Counted from the stretch's first letter, positions 44,415 through 55,232 are shown. The stretch is 64,000 bases of DNA from CAVTND01 sp963735955 (GCA_963735955.1 CAVTND010000010.1:186001-250000), one strand, 5' to 3'. Program-made: numbers and translations. The notes: generated by a model from the sequence alone, not told the origin.

Positions 44415-47400
44415 TCAGCGGATACGCACAGCATCGGCCTCCTGGCCAGCGTTGCGCCGGTACATCATCAGCAGGCCCAACTCGCTGCTGAGCGTGTCGG
44501 GCAGGGTTGCGGTGGTCACGCCCAGGTGCGCCGAGCCGTTCGGCGCGACGGTGCCGAACGGGTCGCCGACCACGCCGAAGCGCGACTTGCCCGGCGTGAA
44601 AAGCATGCCCTCGATCGCGTCGGTCAGGTTGCCGCTGAAGTAGTTGTCGAACGCGTAGACCGAGAACTTCATCGTCGTCCCCGCCGCAACTCCGACGTTC
44701 ACCGAACCGGCCGAGCTGTTCATCGGCACGGTGAAGATCACGTTGCCCGAGTTCAGGTCGACGTCGGTGTAGAACACCGCGGTCGCAACGCCGGTGGCCA
44801 GGTTAGCGACAAAGACCAGGTTCTGGCCGCTGGCGCTGAAGCCGCCGTTTTCCGCGTTGAACACCACGTAGTCGTCGACGCCGTCGCTGTTCGAGTCGAT
44901 GTAGATGTCGAACTCGGCCGGGTAGTTCGGGTGCGCGCGCCGCCCGTTGGTGTTGATCGCGAACTCAAGGTAGTCGGCACCATACACTGCCGCAGGTAGA
45001 TGGCGAACGCCGACCGAGCGCATGTCGATCACTGCGAAGTTGTCGCCCGGGCCCGGCAATTGGCTACGCGGGATCTTCTTGCTGACGCCGGTCAGCGAGA
45101 ACACGTCGTAGTCCCCGGTCTCGACACCGCGGTTGCGCAGCTTCAGCGAGGGTCCCGGGTTGCCCTTTTGCGACAACTGGGTGTCCGTCGCGGCGGCCTT
45201 GCGCGGCAGCACATGCCACGGCACAGAGATTTTCTCGGTGCCGGCCGTGAGCGTGATGTAGCCGTCGTACTCGGGGCCGTTGAGCGCCGCGCCGTTGCCG
45301 CCCTGTGGGCCGCCGTTAAGCGTCCATGTCGACAGCTTGCTCGGGTCGATGGTCAACTTGACGTCGATGTCTTCGTGTCCGCCTGCCGAAACGTGCACGC
45401 TGGACTTGACCTGCACCTTCACCGCTCCGCTGGCCTCATCATTGGCATAGCGGAAGCTGGGCGTGATGGTGAAGTTGCGCGCGGTGTTGGCGAAGTTCTC
45501 GACTCTGAGCGTGCGTTCCACCACCATGTGCGACTCGACCTCGAGTGCACCGAAGGACAGTGCCGCGGACTTCGTCTCCCGGTTCCACGCAATGGCGGTT
45601 TGCGCAATCGCGCGGTCGACGCGCAATTCGCCAGCGCCGATGCGCGTGATCGGCGCGAGTTCGCCCGGCAACAACGCAGGGTTGGTGTACACCGCCGTTT
45701 CGGCGCTGTTCATCAGCATCGCCTTGATCTTCTCCGGCGAGCGGTTCGGATAGGCCTGCCGCATCAGGGCCGCCGCACCGGCGACCATTGGCGATGCACC
45801 CGAGGTACCGCCGAACGCCGTCTCGCCCGTGCCTGTACCGACTTCCGCCGATACAGACGCACCTGGTGCGCCGATCTCAGGCTTGATGGTCTGCTCACTG
45901 ATCGACGGTCCGCGCGACGACGTGCTGGCCATGCTGCCCACCAGCGGGATCGCCGCAGCCGGGGAAATCGAAACGTTGACTGTCTGGCCCGCGGTGAGCT
46001 GCGCCTTGATCGCGGTGGACAGCGATTGCTGGATCACCAGGGTCGGCGCGAAGGTGTCGCCGCCGCCGTACGAGAACGACACCGCATCACCCGGGGCGAC
46101 CAGGCCGATCAGCACGCCAATGGCGCCGGCCTTGACGGCCCGGTCCACCTTCAGGCTCACCGAGCAGACGCCTCGGTCGATCAGCGCGATCTTGCCGGCC
46201 GGGCTGTTCAGGTAGGGATCCTCTGGCGTCGCGCCGGCCGCCGGGCAACCTCGCCCGACCCGCGCCACGTCACCGGTGATACCCGCACCCACCGGCGCCC
46301 AGTCGACCGTCGCTGTGTTGCTATAGATGCCGGCGATCGCCGCCGGCGCGTTCACCACCAGCGGAATCGCTTTCGCGCTCGGCACCTGGGTCTGCGCCAC
46401 GCTGATGACACCCGGTGCGATCGACGGCGATCCGACGACGTAAGGCTTGTTGGCGCCGTTGCCTGCTGAGGTGACCACGATCACACCGAGCTTGACGGCG
46501 TTGGTCGAAGCCTCGCGTCAGGTCGTCTTCGATCTGGCCGTAGTCCGAACCGAGCGACATGTTGATGATGTCCACCGCATCGGACGTGTCACCGTCGCCG
46601 TTCGGATCGAGTGCGAAGTCCATCCCCTTAAGCAGCGCGATACCGTTGCAGGCCGTGCTGATCGCGCTGCAGACCTTGACGGCTACGAGTTTGGCGCCCG
46701 GTGCCATGCCCTTATGCGTGCCGTCCAGGCTCTGGCCGGCGATGATGTCGGCGACGTGCGTGCCGTGACCGTCGAAGTCGATCGGGTCGGGATCCTCAGT
46801 GCGCACTCCGACGACCGGGCCGTTGCGCCGCCAGACTTCGCCGACGAAGTCGAAGCCGTCGATTACCTTCGCGGTCGGGAAACAGACCGTCCAGAGTGGT
46901 GTTCAGCGGGTCGGCCGGACTCGCGCCGTACGCAGCCGCGTAGGCGGCCGTCGTTCCTGGGCCACCGAGGTTGCGATGCGTGTAGTCGATGCCCGAATCG
47001 AGCACCGCCACGGTGACACCGGTGCCGTCCCGCCCGCTCGCTTGCACGGCAGTGCCGCCGACATAGGGCACGGTCTCCGTGAGCGTCATTTCGTAGTTCA
47101 GCACCGGCCGAACCCGGGCGACGCCCGATAGCGCGGCGAGTTGAGTTAATTGCGAAGCGTCGATGCGCACCGCGATCGCGTTATGCGCGACCTGAACGCG
47201 CGCGAGCTCGCGGCCGCCGACCGAGGCGATATTGCTGGCCAGCGCTGCCTGCGACTCGCCAATGCGTTGACGATGATCGGCAGCCGCTTTGCGTACCGCA
47301 CCCATGGCTTTGGCCAACTCACCACCCTGAGCCGTCGCCATGCCGCTGCTCTCCGCCAGCGCGGCGCGTTCAGCGGCGACTGAATTCTGCGCAAGCGACA

Positions 47401-47659
47401 CCCACACGTCGACCTCACCACTCCTGCCGCGCAGGCGTCGGTCGACTCGATTGATGACGATGCCCGCGGGTGCCGCAACACGATGCGGACTGCTGGAAAT
47501 CGAGCTCGCTGCTGACTTGCGCCTGACGTCTTGCCGCTGACGTGCTGCTGCTTGCTGGGATGCATTACTGGCCGAAGCTTGTGACTCAGCCTGGTCCGAC
47601 CCACCGCCGCACGCGTTCAGCAATGCGGCAGCCGCGATCAGAGTCGCGATGCGCTTCAT
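44415..47659 (-). CDS. secreted subtilase (S8) lipoprotein with PA insert, two frameshifts
   Basis: About 1080 aa after +1 corrections near 46875-46880 and 46514. The lipoprotein signal MKRIATLIAAAALLNAC has lipobox Cys17. An I9-like propeptide follows (GEVDVWVSLAQNSV ... ELARVQVAHNAIAVRIDASQ). The subtilase triad is Asp in VAVLDSGIDYTH, His in DGHGTHVADIIAG and Ser in GGTSGASPMVAGA. A protease-associated domain with two Cys (RGCPAAG, DRGVCSVSLKVDRAVKAGA) is inserted before the Ser. A long C-terminal beta-rich region resembles cell-surface serine peptidases. Probably surface-exposed. Confidence 0.87.
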
Positions 47660-47793
47660 GGAATTCCTCCTTGGGTTTTTGCTTCTTGAGGCCCGGAAAT
47701 CTATGCGCGCGCGTCACACTTTGTAAAGTCGTTTTCGCGGGCATCGCGTGTTTGCGACTCCGCAACGCCTTCTCTTGCAATGCTGCGACGCGA

Positions 47794-48141
47794 TTAACGA
47801 CTGGGCGGTGGCGGTTCACGTTCGATATTCCGTACACGCGACACGGAACGCACGCCCGAAATGCGCTTGGCTTCGGGCAACTTGGACGAATCGATAGTGA
47901 CTGCTAACGCGTTATTGGCGAGAGCTACGCGCGCAAGCTCGGTTGCGCCCAACGCCCTTAACTCAGCCATTACCCGGTCCTGCTGCCGCTTCACTCGCTC
48001 GAGTTGCCCCGCTGTTGGTGATCCCGCCACCGGTGGCTCGCTTAGTACAACCCAGACTTCGACCTGTTCGCCGCCGAACGCGGCAGTAGCCGATACGAAC
48101 ACCAGGGTTCCAATCGCAAGGGCTCGAAGCATCCGAATCAT
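47794..48141 (-). CDS. stand-alone subtilase-propeptide-like (I9-type) protein
   Basis: 115 aa from the ATG at 48141, with signal peptide MIRMLRALAIGTLVFVSATA ending AFGG. The mature part EQVEVWVVLSEPPVAG and ELRALGATELARVALANNAL continues with AVTIDSSKL, clearly matching the propeptide of the protease encoded 135 bp downstream (VDVWVSL, ELARVQVAHNAIAVRID). It has no catalytic domain. It may be a secreted inhibitor or folding helper for the S8 protease. Confidence 0.7.
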   Translation of the reverse strand: MIRMLRALAIGTLVFVSATAAFGGEQVEVWVVLSEPPVAGSPTAGQLERVKRQQDRVMAELRALGATELARVALANNALAVTIDSSKLPEAKRISGVRSVSRVRNIEREPPPPSR

Positions 48142-48548
48142 GCAACATGTAGCGTGCGAAGAACGCATTCTGACCGGTTCGGGCGCCCAGGCTGGCGGAG
48201 CGGTCGCTAGCCAAGCCGTCGAGTCGAGAACAGGGCGGCGGTAAGAACGCCGCTTTGCTCCGGAACTAGGCGTCCGTTTTTGAGCAGATCGTGCGGCGTG
48301 GCTGGATGGCAGGGCATGGCCCGAGTTCAGTCTATCCAGCCGAGGGCCCGACGCGACGCAAGCCGCCATCAGAAGTGTCGAAAGGCGGACGCGTCGGTGA
48401 TGCCGGGAAGCACCGACGTCAACGCTCCGCATCACCGGCCGGTGGAGGCGGGCAGTCCGCTGTAACCGGTCCGGTGCATGCGGTGATTAGACCTCACCTC
48501 GGGGCTAGGCCGGTCGCATCGCAGTATGCTCGGCGGTGCGCCGGACTT
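48142..48548. other. non-coding stretch at the right island end
   Basis: No ORF with a plausible start and composition is seen on either strand. Short GC-rich inverted repeats occur. An integrase gene would be expected here or just inside the left border; none is recognisable. Confidence 0.5.
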
Positions 48549-48593
48549 TCGTGGGTTCGAATCCTGCCGGGCGCGCCACTCTCAAAACGGGCT
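48549..48593 (+). repeat. right direct repeat: tRNA-Arg 3' fragment (att site)
   Basis: Perfect 45-bp copy of 38219-38263, covering the T-arm to CCA and 15 bp beyond. The tRNA 5' half is absent upstream, so this is a scar and not a tRNA gene. Confidence 0.88.
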
Positions 48594-48620
48594 GATTAGC
48601 GATCAGTCCGTTTTCTTTTT
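48586..48620 (+). terminator. terminator hairpin next to the right att site
   Basis: AACGGGCTGAT pairs with ATCAGTCCGTT (one G-U) around a short loop, followed by TTTCTTTTTTT. It mirrors the terminator downstream of the intact tRNA-Arg but with a different inner stem. Confidence 0.7.
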
Positions 48621-48662
48621 TTGGTCCGGGGTACACGTGGGGTACAGCGATTGGCTAGGGGG

Positions 48663-48899
48663 ATGCAAGTGGCAATCACGAGCGAACAGTTGCTAGGTGC
48701 GATTGATGAGGCATCGCCAACTCGTCAGGCATTTGGGAATCTGGACAACGACACGCTGGAATGGCTCGGACGGGCGAGCGCTCTGATGGAACTATGGGCG
48801 CAAGGCCTCACACCACGCGGATTACTCGCCAGCATTCATGCGCCTCGCAAGATCTCCACTGCCTTGTTCGCATCCGCGAGCGAATCGACCGCAACGTAG
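48663..48899 (+). pseudogene. truncated hypothetical gene fused into the ACT gene 3' end
   Basis: Protein-like sequence (MQVAITSEQLLGAIDEASPT, NDTLEWLGRASALMELWAQG) runs to about 48836 and then reads antisense through the end of the ACT-domain gene to a stop at 48899. The abrupt change suggests loss of the original 3' part by recombination just outside the island scar. Family unknown. Confidence 0.4.
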
Positions 48900-49258
48900 G
48901 CGGCGAACTGTTTGCCGATCACTGAGGCCGAGAATCCGCGCAGGTTGATACCGGCATCCGCCAGCTTCTCGGTCAGTTCCGCGGCCACGCCCGGCCGGTC
49001 GGGGCCTAGTACCCGAACGGAGTGAAGGCTTTGCGAAACGTTGAAGCCTACTTGCGCGGCGAGCCGGATTTCCCTGTCGTTCTGCAACGGAGTCACGAAC
49101 ACGACACCGGTCCCGGGCTTCTCGGGTGCGCGGCGAGCAATGATGAATTGCAGATCCGCGCCCGCACTCCGCAGCGTACTCAGCAGTTCTGCGAGACCGC
49201 CTGGCTTGTCTTGGATGGTTGCGGCCCAGACATCCGCACGTTCAACAAGAAGATCCAT
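48836..49258 (-). CDS. ACT-domain regulatory protein
   Basis: 140 aa, preceded by a strong AAAGGAGG at 49264-49271. Two ACT-like halves: VWAATIQDKPGGLAELLSTL and HSVRVLGPDRPGVAAELTEK. The second has the usual small-ligand loop region DAGINLRGFSASVIG. No enzyme domain is attached. Such proteins sense amino acids or related ligands; the target is unknown. Confidence 0.75.
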   Translation of the reverse strand: MDLLVERADVWAATIQDKPGGLAELLSTLRSAGADLQFIIARRAPEKPGTGVVFVTPLQNDREIRLAAQVGFNVSQSLHSVRVLGPDRPGVAAELTEKLADAGINLRGFSASVIGKQFAAYVAVDSLADANKAVEILRGA

Positions 49259-49582
49259 TGCGAGTCCTCCTTTCGCGGCGCTCGTGCGCTCGAAACAAGG
49301 CTAGACCATGACATGCACGTAGGCAAATCTCGGACTTGGCCCGTCAAAAAGCCTCGCTGTTATGCAGGCCCCTTTTCTCTTGCGGCTTTGCGCCGGAGCG
49401 TGCGGTCAGCGCGTCACATCGGTTCGACCACTTCACGCTCCGGGAATTGACGATCCGTGCACGCACGGAATCGGTGGTCGTCGGTGACGGAACTTCTTGC
49501 CCAATCTATACTCGATTGCAGTTAGCGTCCCGTGAGTCCGTTGCAGCCTCGAATCCCGGCGGGACGAATCTCGGAGGCAATC
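49259..49582. other. regulatory region upstream of the formate dehydrogenase operon
   Basis: No gene is seen. TATACT at 49507-49512 could be a -10 box, but no good -35 lies 16-18 bp upstream. No FNR-type TTGAN6TCAA palindrome is visible. GGAGG at 49573-49577 is the fdnG RBS. Confidence 0.4.
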
Positions 49583-52500
49583 ATGGACATGAATCGGCGG
49601 CACTTCTTCAGGGCCTGCGCCGGAGGCCTGGGAGCGTCCAGCCTCGCGCTGCTCGGCTTCTCGCCGCAGCCGGTGCTGGCGGAGACGCGCAGTTTCAAGC
49701 TCGCGCGCACGACCGAGACGCGCAACACCTGCCCCTACTGCTCGGTGGGCTGCGGCGTCCTGATGTACAGCCTCGGCGACAGGGCGAAGAACGCGCACGC
49801 CGAGATCATCCACATCGAAGGCGACCCGGACCATCCGGTGAACCGCGGCACGCTGTGCCCGAAGGGCGCTGGCCTGCTGGACTTCGTCCACAGCCCAAAT
49901 CGCCTGAAGTACCCGGAGTACCGCGCGCCGGGCGCGAACGAGTGGAAGCGCATCTCGTGGCACGACGCGCTCGACAAGGTCGCCAGGCTGATGAAGGCCG
50001 ACCGCGACGCCAACTTCGTCGCGCAGCACGGCCGACGGCAAGACGGTCAACCGCTGGACGACCACGGGCATGCTCGCCGCGTCTGCCTCGTCGAACGAGA
50101 GCCGGCTACCTCACGCACAAGGTCGTGCGCAGCCTGGGGATGCTCGTCTTCGATAACCAGGCACGGGTCTGACACGGCCCGACGGTGGCCAGTCTGGCCC
50201 CGACGTTCGGCCGCGGTGCGATGACCAACCACTGGGAGGACATCAAGAACGCCGACGTCATCCTGATCATGGGCGGCAACGCCGCCGAGGCGCATCCCTG
50301 CGGCTTCAAGTGGGTCACCGAGGCCAAGGCGCACAACAAGGCGAACGCTCGTCGTCGTCGATCCACGCTTCACGCGCTCGGCCGCGATGGCCGACTACTA
50401 CGCGCCGATCCGCGTCGGCACGGACATCGCGTTCCTGGGCGGCGTGATCAACTATCTGCTTCATCAACGACAAGATCCAGCAGGAGTACGTCAAGACCTA
50501 CACCAACGCGTCGTTCGTGCGTGAACGCGAACTACAGCTTCGATGACGGCCTCTTCTCCGGCTACAACGAAGCGCAGGCGCAGCTACGACCCGAGCACCT
50601 GGGGCTACGAGATGGGCAAGGACGGCTACGCGGTCGTCGACGAGACGCTGCAGCATCCGCGCTGCGTCTACCAGGTCCTGAAGACGCACTTCTCGCGCTA
50701 CACGCCGGAGATGGTGACGAAGATCTGCGGCACGCCGAAGGACGCGTTCCTCAAGGTCTGCGAGTACATCGCATCGACCGCGGCGCCCGACCGCGTGATG
50801 ACGATCATGTACGCGCTGGGCTGGACGCAGCACTCGCAGGGCTCGCAGATCATCCGCACGGCGGCGATCGTGCAGCTGCTGCTCGGCAACATCGGCCTGC
50901 CCGGCGGCGGCGTGAACGCGCTGCGCGGCCACAGCAACATCCAGGGACTGACCGATCTCGGCGCTGACTGGGACTGCCTGCCGGGCTATCTCACGCTCCC
51001 GCGCGAAGCCGAGCAGGACTACGACGACTACATCAGGGCGCGGACGCTGAAGCCGCTGCGCCCGAACCAGATGAGCTACTGGCAGAACTACCCGAAGTTC
51101 CACGTGAGCCTGATGAAGGCGTGGTACGGCGACGCGGCGACGAAGGAGAACAACTGGGCCTACGACTACCTGCCCAAGCTCGACAAGCGACTACGACGTG
51201 CTGCAGGCGTTCGAGCTGATGGGCGCAGGGCAAGATGAACGGCTACATCTGCCAGGGCTTCAATCCGGTCGCGTCGTTTCCCGAACAAGCGCAAGATCGA
51301 TCGCCGCGCCTGTCCAAGCTCAAGTTCATGGTCGTCATCGATCCGCTGGCGACCGAGACCTCGGAGTTCTGGAAGAACTTCGGGCCGCACAACGACGTCG
51401 ACTCCGCCAAGATTCAGACCGAGGTGATCCGGCTGCCGTCGACGCTGCTTCGCCGAGGAAGACGGCTCGATCACCAACTCCGGCCGCTGGCTGCAGTGGC
51501 ACTGGAAGGGCGCCAAGCCGCCGGGCGAGGCCAAGGGCGACATCGAGATCATCGCGGAGCTCTTCCTGCGAACTCAAGGCACTCTACGCGAAGGAAGGCG
51601 GCGCGTATCCCGATGCCGATCCGGAACCTGACCTGGCCCTACAAGGTTCCCGCACACGCCGAGCTCGGAGGAGCTTGCGATGGAGTACAACGGCAAGGCA
51701 CTCGCCGACATCGCCGATCCGAAGGACCCCGCCCGAAGGTGCTGGTGCCGGCGGGCGCGCAGTTGCCGGGCTTCGCCATGCTGCGCGACGACGGCTCGAC
51801 TTCGTGCGGATGCTGGATCTATGCGGGCGCGTGGACGCAGGCCGGCAACCAGATGGCGCGCCGCGACAACGCGGATCCGTACGGCATCGGCCAGACGCTG
51901 AACTGGGCGTGGGCGTGGCCGGCCAACCGCCGCATCCTGTACAACCGCGCGTCCGCGGATCCGTCCGGCAAGCCGTGGAACCCGAAGCGGCGCGCTCGTC
52001 TCCTGGGACGGCAAGGCCTGGAGCGGAGCGGACGTCCCGGACATGCGCCTCGACGCGGCGCCGGACGAGAACGTCAATCCGTTCATCATGACGGCCGAAG
52101 GCGTGGCGCGGCTGTTCGCGCCGACGGGCATGGCCGACGGACCGCTGCCGGAGCACTACGAGCCGTTCGAGTCGCCGGTCCCGACCAATCTGATGACGCC
52201 GAACAACCCGAAGGCGTTCTCGAACCCGGCCGCGCGCGTGTTCAAGGGCGACATGGAGGCATTCGGCAAGGCGAAGGAGTTTCCGTACGCCGCGACGACC
52301 TATCGCCTGACCGAGCATTTCCACTTCTGGACCAAGCACGTGCGATCTCAATGCCATCACCCAGCCGCAGCAGTTCGTCGAGATCGGCGAGGATCTGGCG
52401 AAGGAGAAGGGCATCAAGCACGGCGACATCGGTCAAGGTGCGCTCCAACCGCGGCGAGATCCAGTGCGGTAGTGTGCGTGACCAAGCGGATCAAGGCGCT

Positions 52501-52669
52501 CGATTGCAATGGCACCAAGGTGCACACCGTCGGCATCCCGCTCCATTGGGGCTTCACGGGCGTCGCGAAGGCCGGCTATCTCGCCAACACGCTGACGCCC
52601 TTCGTCGGCGACGCCAACACGCAGACGCCGGAATACAAGGCGTTCCTCGTCAACATCGAGAAAGCCTAG
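49583..52669 (+). CDS. fdnG: formate dehydrogenase-N/O alpha subunit, selenocysteine-containing, many frameshifts
   Basis: Periplasmic molybdopterin and [4Fe-4S] catalytic subunit oxidising formate to CO2. It starts MDMNRRHFFRACAGG, a twin-arginine signal, with cluster motif NTCPYCSVGCG and LCPKGAG. An in-frame TGA at 50170 falls in GMLVFDNQARV-TGA-HGPTVASLAP, exactly where E. coli FdnG has selenocysteine. The rest follows the FdnG sequence (ILIMGGNAAEAHPCGF, MYALGWTQHSQGSQIIR, GLPGGGVNALRGHSNIQG, HWGFTG) but jumps frame at least fifteen times, mostly by single inserted bases. Residue conservation between jumps is excellent, so base-calling error is likelier than decay. Expected size is about 1015 aa. 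Confidence 0.88.
50170..50213 (+). promoter_or_regulatory. selenocysteine codon (TGA) and candidate bacterial SECIS hairpin
   Basis: TGA at 50170-50172 is followed by CGGCC (50175-50179), which pairs with GGCCG (50209-50213). An apical GGCCA-GTC-TGGCC hairpin spans 50187-50199 and exposes the GU bases needed by SelB. Spacing from TGA to apical loop (about 20 nt) fits bacterial SECIS elements. Confidence 0.75.
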
Positions 52670-52679
52670 CGGGGTAGCC

Positions 52680-53578
52680 ATGTCATCGCTGCAATCGCTC
52701 GACCTGAAGCGACGCTCGGCGACCACGACGCCGTCGCCGTCGGTACGCGAGACGACGGAGGTCGCAAAGCTCATCGACGTATCGAAGTGCATCGGCTGCA
52801 AGGCGTGCCAGGTCGCGTGCAGCGAGTGGAACGACTTACGCGACACGGTCGGCACCAATGTCGGCGTCTACGACAATCCGGCTGACCTCACGCGCCGAAT
52901 CGTGGACCGTGATGCGCTTCTCGGAGTACGAAGAGCAGGACGGCCGGCTCGAATGGCTGATCCGCAAGGACGGCTGCATGCACTGCGCCGACCCGGGTTG
53001 CCTCAAGGCGTGTCCGGCGCCTGGCGCGATCGTCCAGTACTCGAACGGCATCGTGGACTTCGTCGAGGAGCACTGCATCGGCTGCGGCTCCTGCATCACG
53101 GGCTGCCCGTTCAACATTCCGCGCCTGTCCAAGAAGGACAACAAGGCCTACAAGTGCACGCTGTGCTCGGATCGCGTCGGCGTCGGCCTCGAGCCGGCCT
53201 GCGTGAAGACGTGTCCCACCGGCGCCATCACGTTCGGCAGCAAGGAAGACATGAAAGAGCACGCCGCCGGGCGCATCGTCGATCTGAAGAGCCGCGGCTA
53301 CCAGAATGCCGGTCTGTACGATCCCCAGGGCGTGGGCGGCACGCACGTGATGTACGTGCTGAAGCATGCGGACAAGCCGCGAGATCTACCATGGCTTGCC
53401 CGCCGATCCGCACATCAGTCCGTTGGTGTCGCTGTGGAAGGGCGCGTTCAAGCCGATCGCACTCGCGGCGATGGGAATCACCGCGCTCGCGGGCCTGCTC
53501 CACTATCTGAAGGTCGGCCCCAAGGCGCCGCCCGAGGACGACGACGCCCCGCCAAGCCCCCGTAACCCACCGGCCTGA
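52680..53578 (+). CDS. fdnH: formate dehydrogenase beta (iron-sulfur) subunit, two frameshifts
   Basis: Electron-transfer subunit with four [4Fe-4S] motifs: CIGCKACQVACSEW, CMHCADPGCLKACP, CIGCGSCITGCPFNIP and CTLCSDRVGVG with CVKTCP. A C-terminal transmembrane anchor (KPIALAAMGITALAGLLHYL) is in the last frame. Shifts of +1 lie near 52885-52905 and 53380. The repaired length is about 299 aa (E. coli FdnH 294). It starts 10 bp after fdnG and passes electrons to the cytochrome b subunit. Confidence 0.9.
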
Positions 53579-53588
53579 GGTGACGACG

Positions 53589-54220
53589 ATGCATATCCCG
53601 CACGACGCGATCCAGCGCTACGAGCTACGGCGAGCGCGTCTCGCACTGGCTGCTCGCGATCTCATTCATCCTTGCGACGCTCTCCGGCCTCGCATTCTTT
53701 CATCCGTCGATGTTCTGGCTCACCCATCTCTTCGGTGGCGGGCCCTGGACGCAGATCCTGCATCCGTTTCTCGGGCTCGCGATGGCGTTCTTCTTCGTCC
53801 TGCTGGCATTGCGGGTGTGGCACCACAACCTGATCGACGCCGACGACAGGACGTGGCTCATGCACGCCGGCGAGGTAATGATGGGCAATGAAGAGGCCGC
53901 GCCCCCGGCAGGCCGCTACAACGCCGGGCAGAAAGTGCTCTTCTGGCTGCTCTCGCTCTGCATGCTGGCGTCTGGTGGTCACGGGCATCCTGTTCTGGCG
54001 ACCCTATTTTGCAGATGCGCTGCCAGTGACTGTGGTTCGCCTCGCGACACTGCTGCATGCGGTCGCCGCCACCGGGCTCATCCTGCTCGTGATCGGGCAC
54101 GTCTACATGTCCTTCTGGACCAAGGAATCGATCCGCGCGATCACCGAAGGTTGGGTCACGCGAGCCTGGGCCCGCATGAACCATCCCGCCTGGTTTCGCG
54201 AGGTCGAGCGAGACCGCTAG
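53589..54220 (+). CDS. fdnI: formate dehydrogenase gamma (cytochrome b556) subunit, two frameshifts
   Basis: Membrane di-heme b subunit that reduces quinone. It starts MHIPHDAIQRY, then after +1 shifts near 53625 and 53972 reads ERVSHWLLAISFILATLSGL, MFWLTHLFGGGPWTQILHPF, AMAFFFVLLALRVWHHNLID and HAVAATGLILLVIGHVYMSF, giving four membrane helices with conserved His residues. About 209 aa (E. coli FdnI 217). It ends WFREVERDR. The product anchors the complex in the inner membrane. Confidence 0.9.
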
Positions 54221-54291
54221 GGCGGGGACGCATCCGCTGTGCGGTGCCGCTTGGCCCCGCTCCCATCGTCGTGCGCGCTACGAGAGTCTGG

Positions 54292-55232
54292 ATGGAACGA
54301 CGCCTGCTATCGCCCGAGGAGATCGCCGCGCAGGTAGGCCCAGCGATCCCGTACCTGCGCCTTCCGAACAGGGTCGAAGTATTCGCCGACCGGGCAGCGC
54401 GCCTTTCTGCACTCTCGCGGTCGGCCTCGGTCGGCGAGTACCTGGCTTTTGTCGGGCGCGTCGCCGAGGCCCAGCACCGCATGCTGAATGCGATGCCGCC
54501 TGTGAGTCTGCCGGACGCGAAGGCCGTCACGATCTGCAACGAACGCGGCCTGCCTCCGCTCGATTTCCAGACGCATCCGCGCGACGCCGCATGGCGCGAC
54601 GGCATGAGACGGCTGCTGCGCGATCTCGCGGTCGTGATGGAAGGGCGGCAGCGGGAGGTCGTCGTTCGGCTCGAGCGGCAGAGCGACGATTTCTACGAGA
54701 TGCAGGCGGGCAAGCTCCTCGCCGGCATCGCGCTGGGTCTGGACATCGCGGCGGCCCCGCTGGTCGGCGCCGCCCTCCAGGTCTACTTCACCCACCTGAC
54801 GATCGCGCTCGGCGAGGGCGCCTTCGTGCGCACCAGCGACGCGACACGATGCCCCTGCTGCGGGAGCCGCCCCACTGCGAGCGTGATCCGCATCGGCGGC
54901 GAGCAGGAGGCTATCGCTTCCTGCATTGCGCGCTGTGCAGCGCGCAGTGGCACATGGTCCGAGTGAAATGCGCGAACTGCGAAAGCACGCGCGGCATCTC
55001 GTATCTTGCGCTCGACCGAGGCAACGCCGAACAGCAGGCGGTCAGCGTGGAAGCCTGCGATGAATGCGGGACCTACCTGAAGCTTTGCTCGATGGAGCGC
55101 GATCCCGCCGTCGAGCCAGTGGCGGATGACCTCGCGACGCTCGCGCTGGATCTGCTCGTGAGCGACGCCGGCAAGACGTCGTGCGGCGTCAACTTCATGC
55201 TGGTGCATGGCGATGCGGAAGCTGCGGCCTGA
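54292..55232 (+). CDS. fdhE: formate dehydrogenase accessory protein FdhE, one frameshift
   Basis: Cytoplasmic maturation factor for formate dehydrogenases that binds the TAT-exported catalytic subunit. About 313 aa. The N-terminal helical region includes RAARLSALSRSASVGEYLAF and MNAMPPVSLPD. Zinc or iron rubredoxin-like Cys pairs are CPCCGSRP, CALCSAQWHMVRVKCANC and CDECGTY. A -1 shift lies near 54909-54912 (GGAGGC where GGAGGGC is expected). A GTG at 54271 is an alternative start. No fdhD is in the window. Confidence 0.9.

Larger units (their letters stand above)
38249..48593. mobile_element. tRNA-Arg-integrated genomic island, about 10.3 kb, no integrase found
   Basis: The region lies between the intact tRNA-Arg and a perfect 45-bp copy of its 3' end. 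Contents are accessory: an orphan HsdR-N-type protein, an Mrr-like nuclease, PEP-CTERM proteins, several 60-75-aa phage-like ORFs, ArfB and a secreted S8 protease with a propeptide-like partner. No tyrosine integrase or excisionase is recognisable on either strand, so the element is probably decayed or mobilised in trans. An alternative is recombination between two independently generated tRNA fragments. Confidence 0.65.

Noticed and set aside
38249..48548. Search for an integrase or transposase to explain the island
   Set aside because: No tyrosine or serine recombinase motif, DDE transposase or terminal inverted repeats could be recognised on either strand.
48549..48593. Second tRNA-Arg gene
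   Set aside because: Only the 3' part (T-arm to CCA) is present; the D-arm and anticodon arm are missing.
49336..49580. Gene upstream of fdnG on the plus strand
   Set aside because: The open frame has no RBS or recognisable sequence before it enters fdnG in the wrong frame.
50170..50172. TGA in fdnG as a nonsense mutation
   Set aside because: It falls at the known selenocysteine position with a suitable hairpin downstream, so recoding explains it better.
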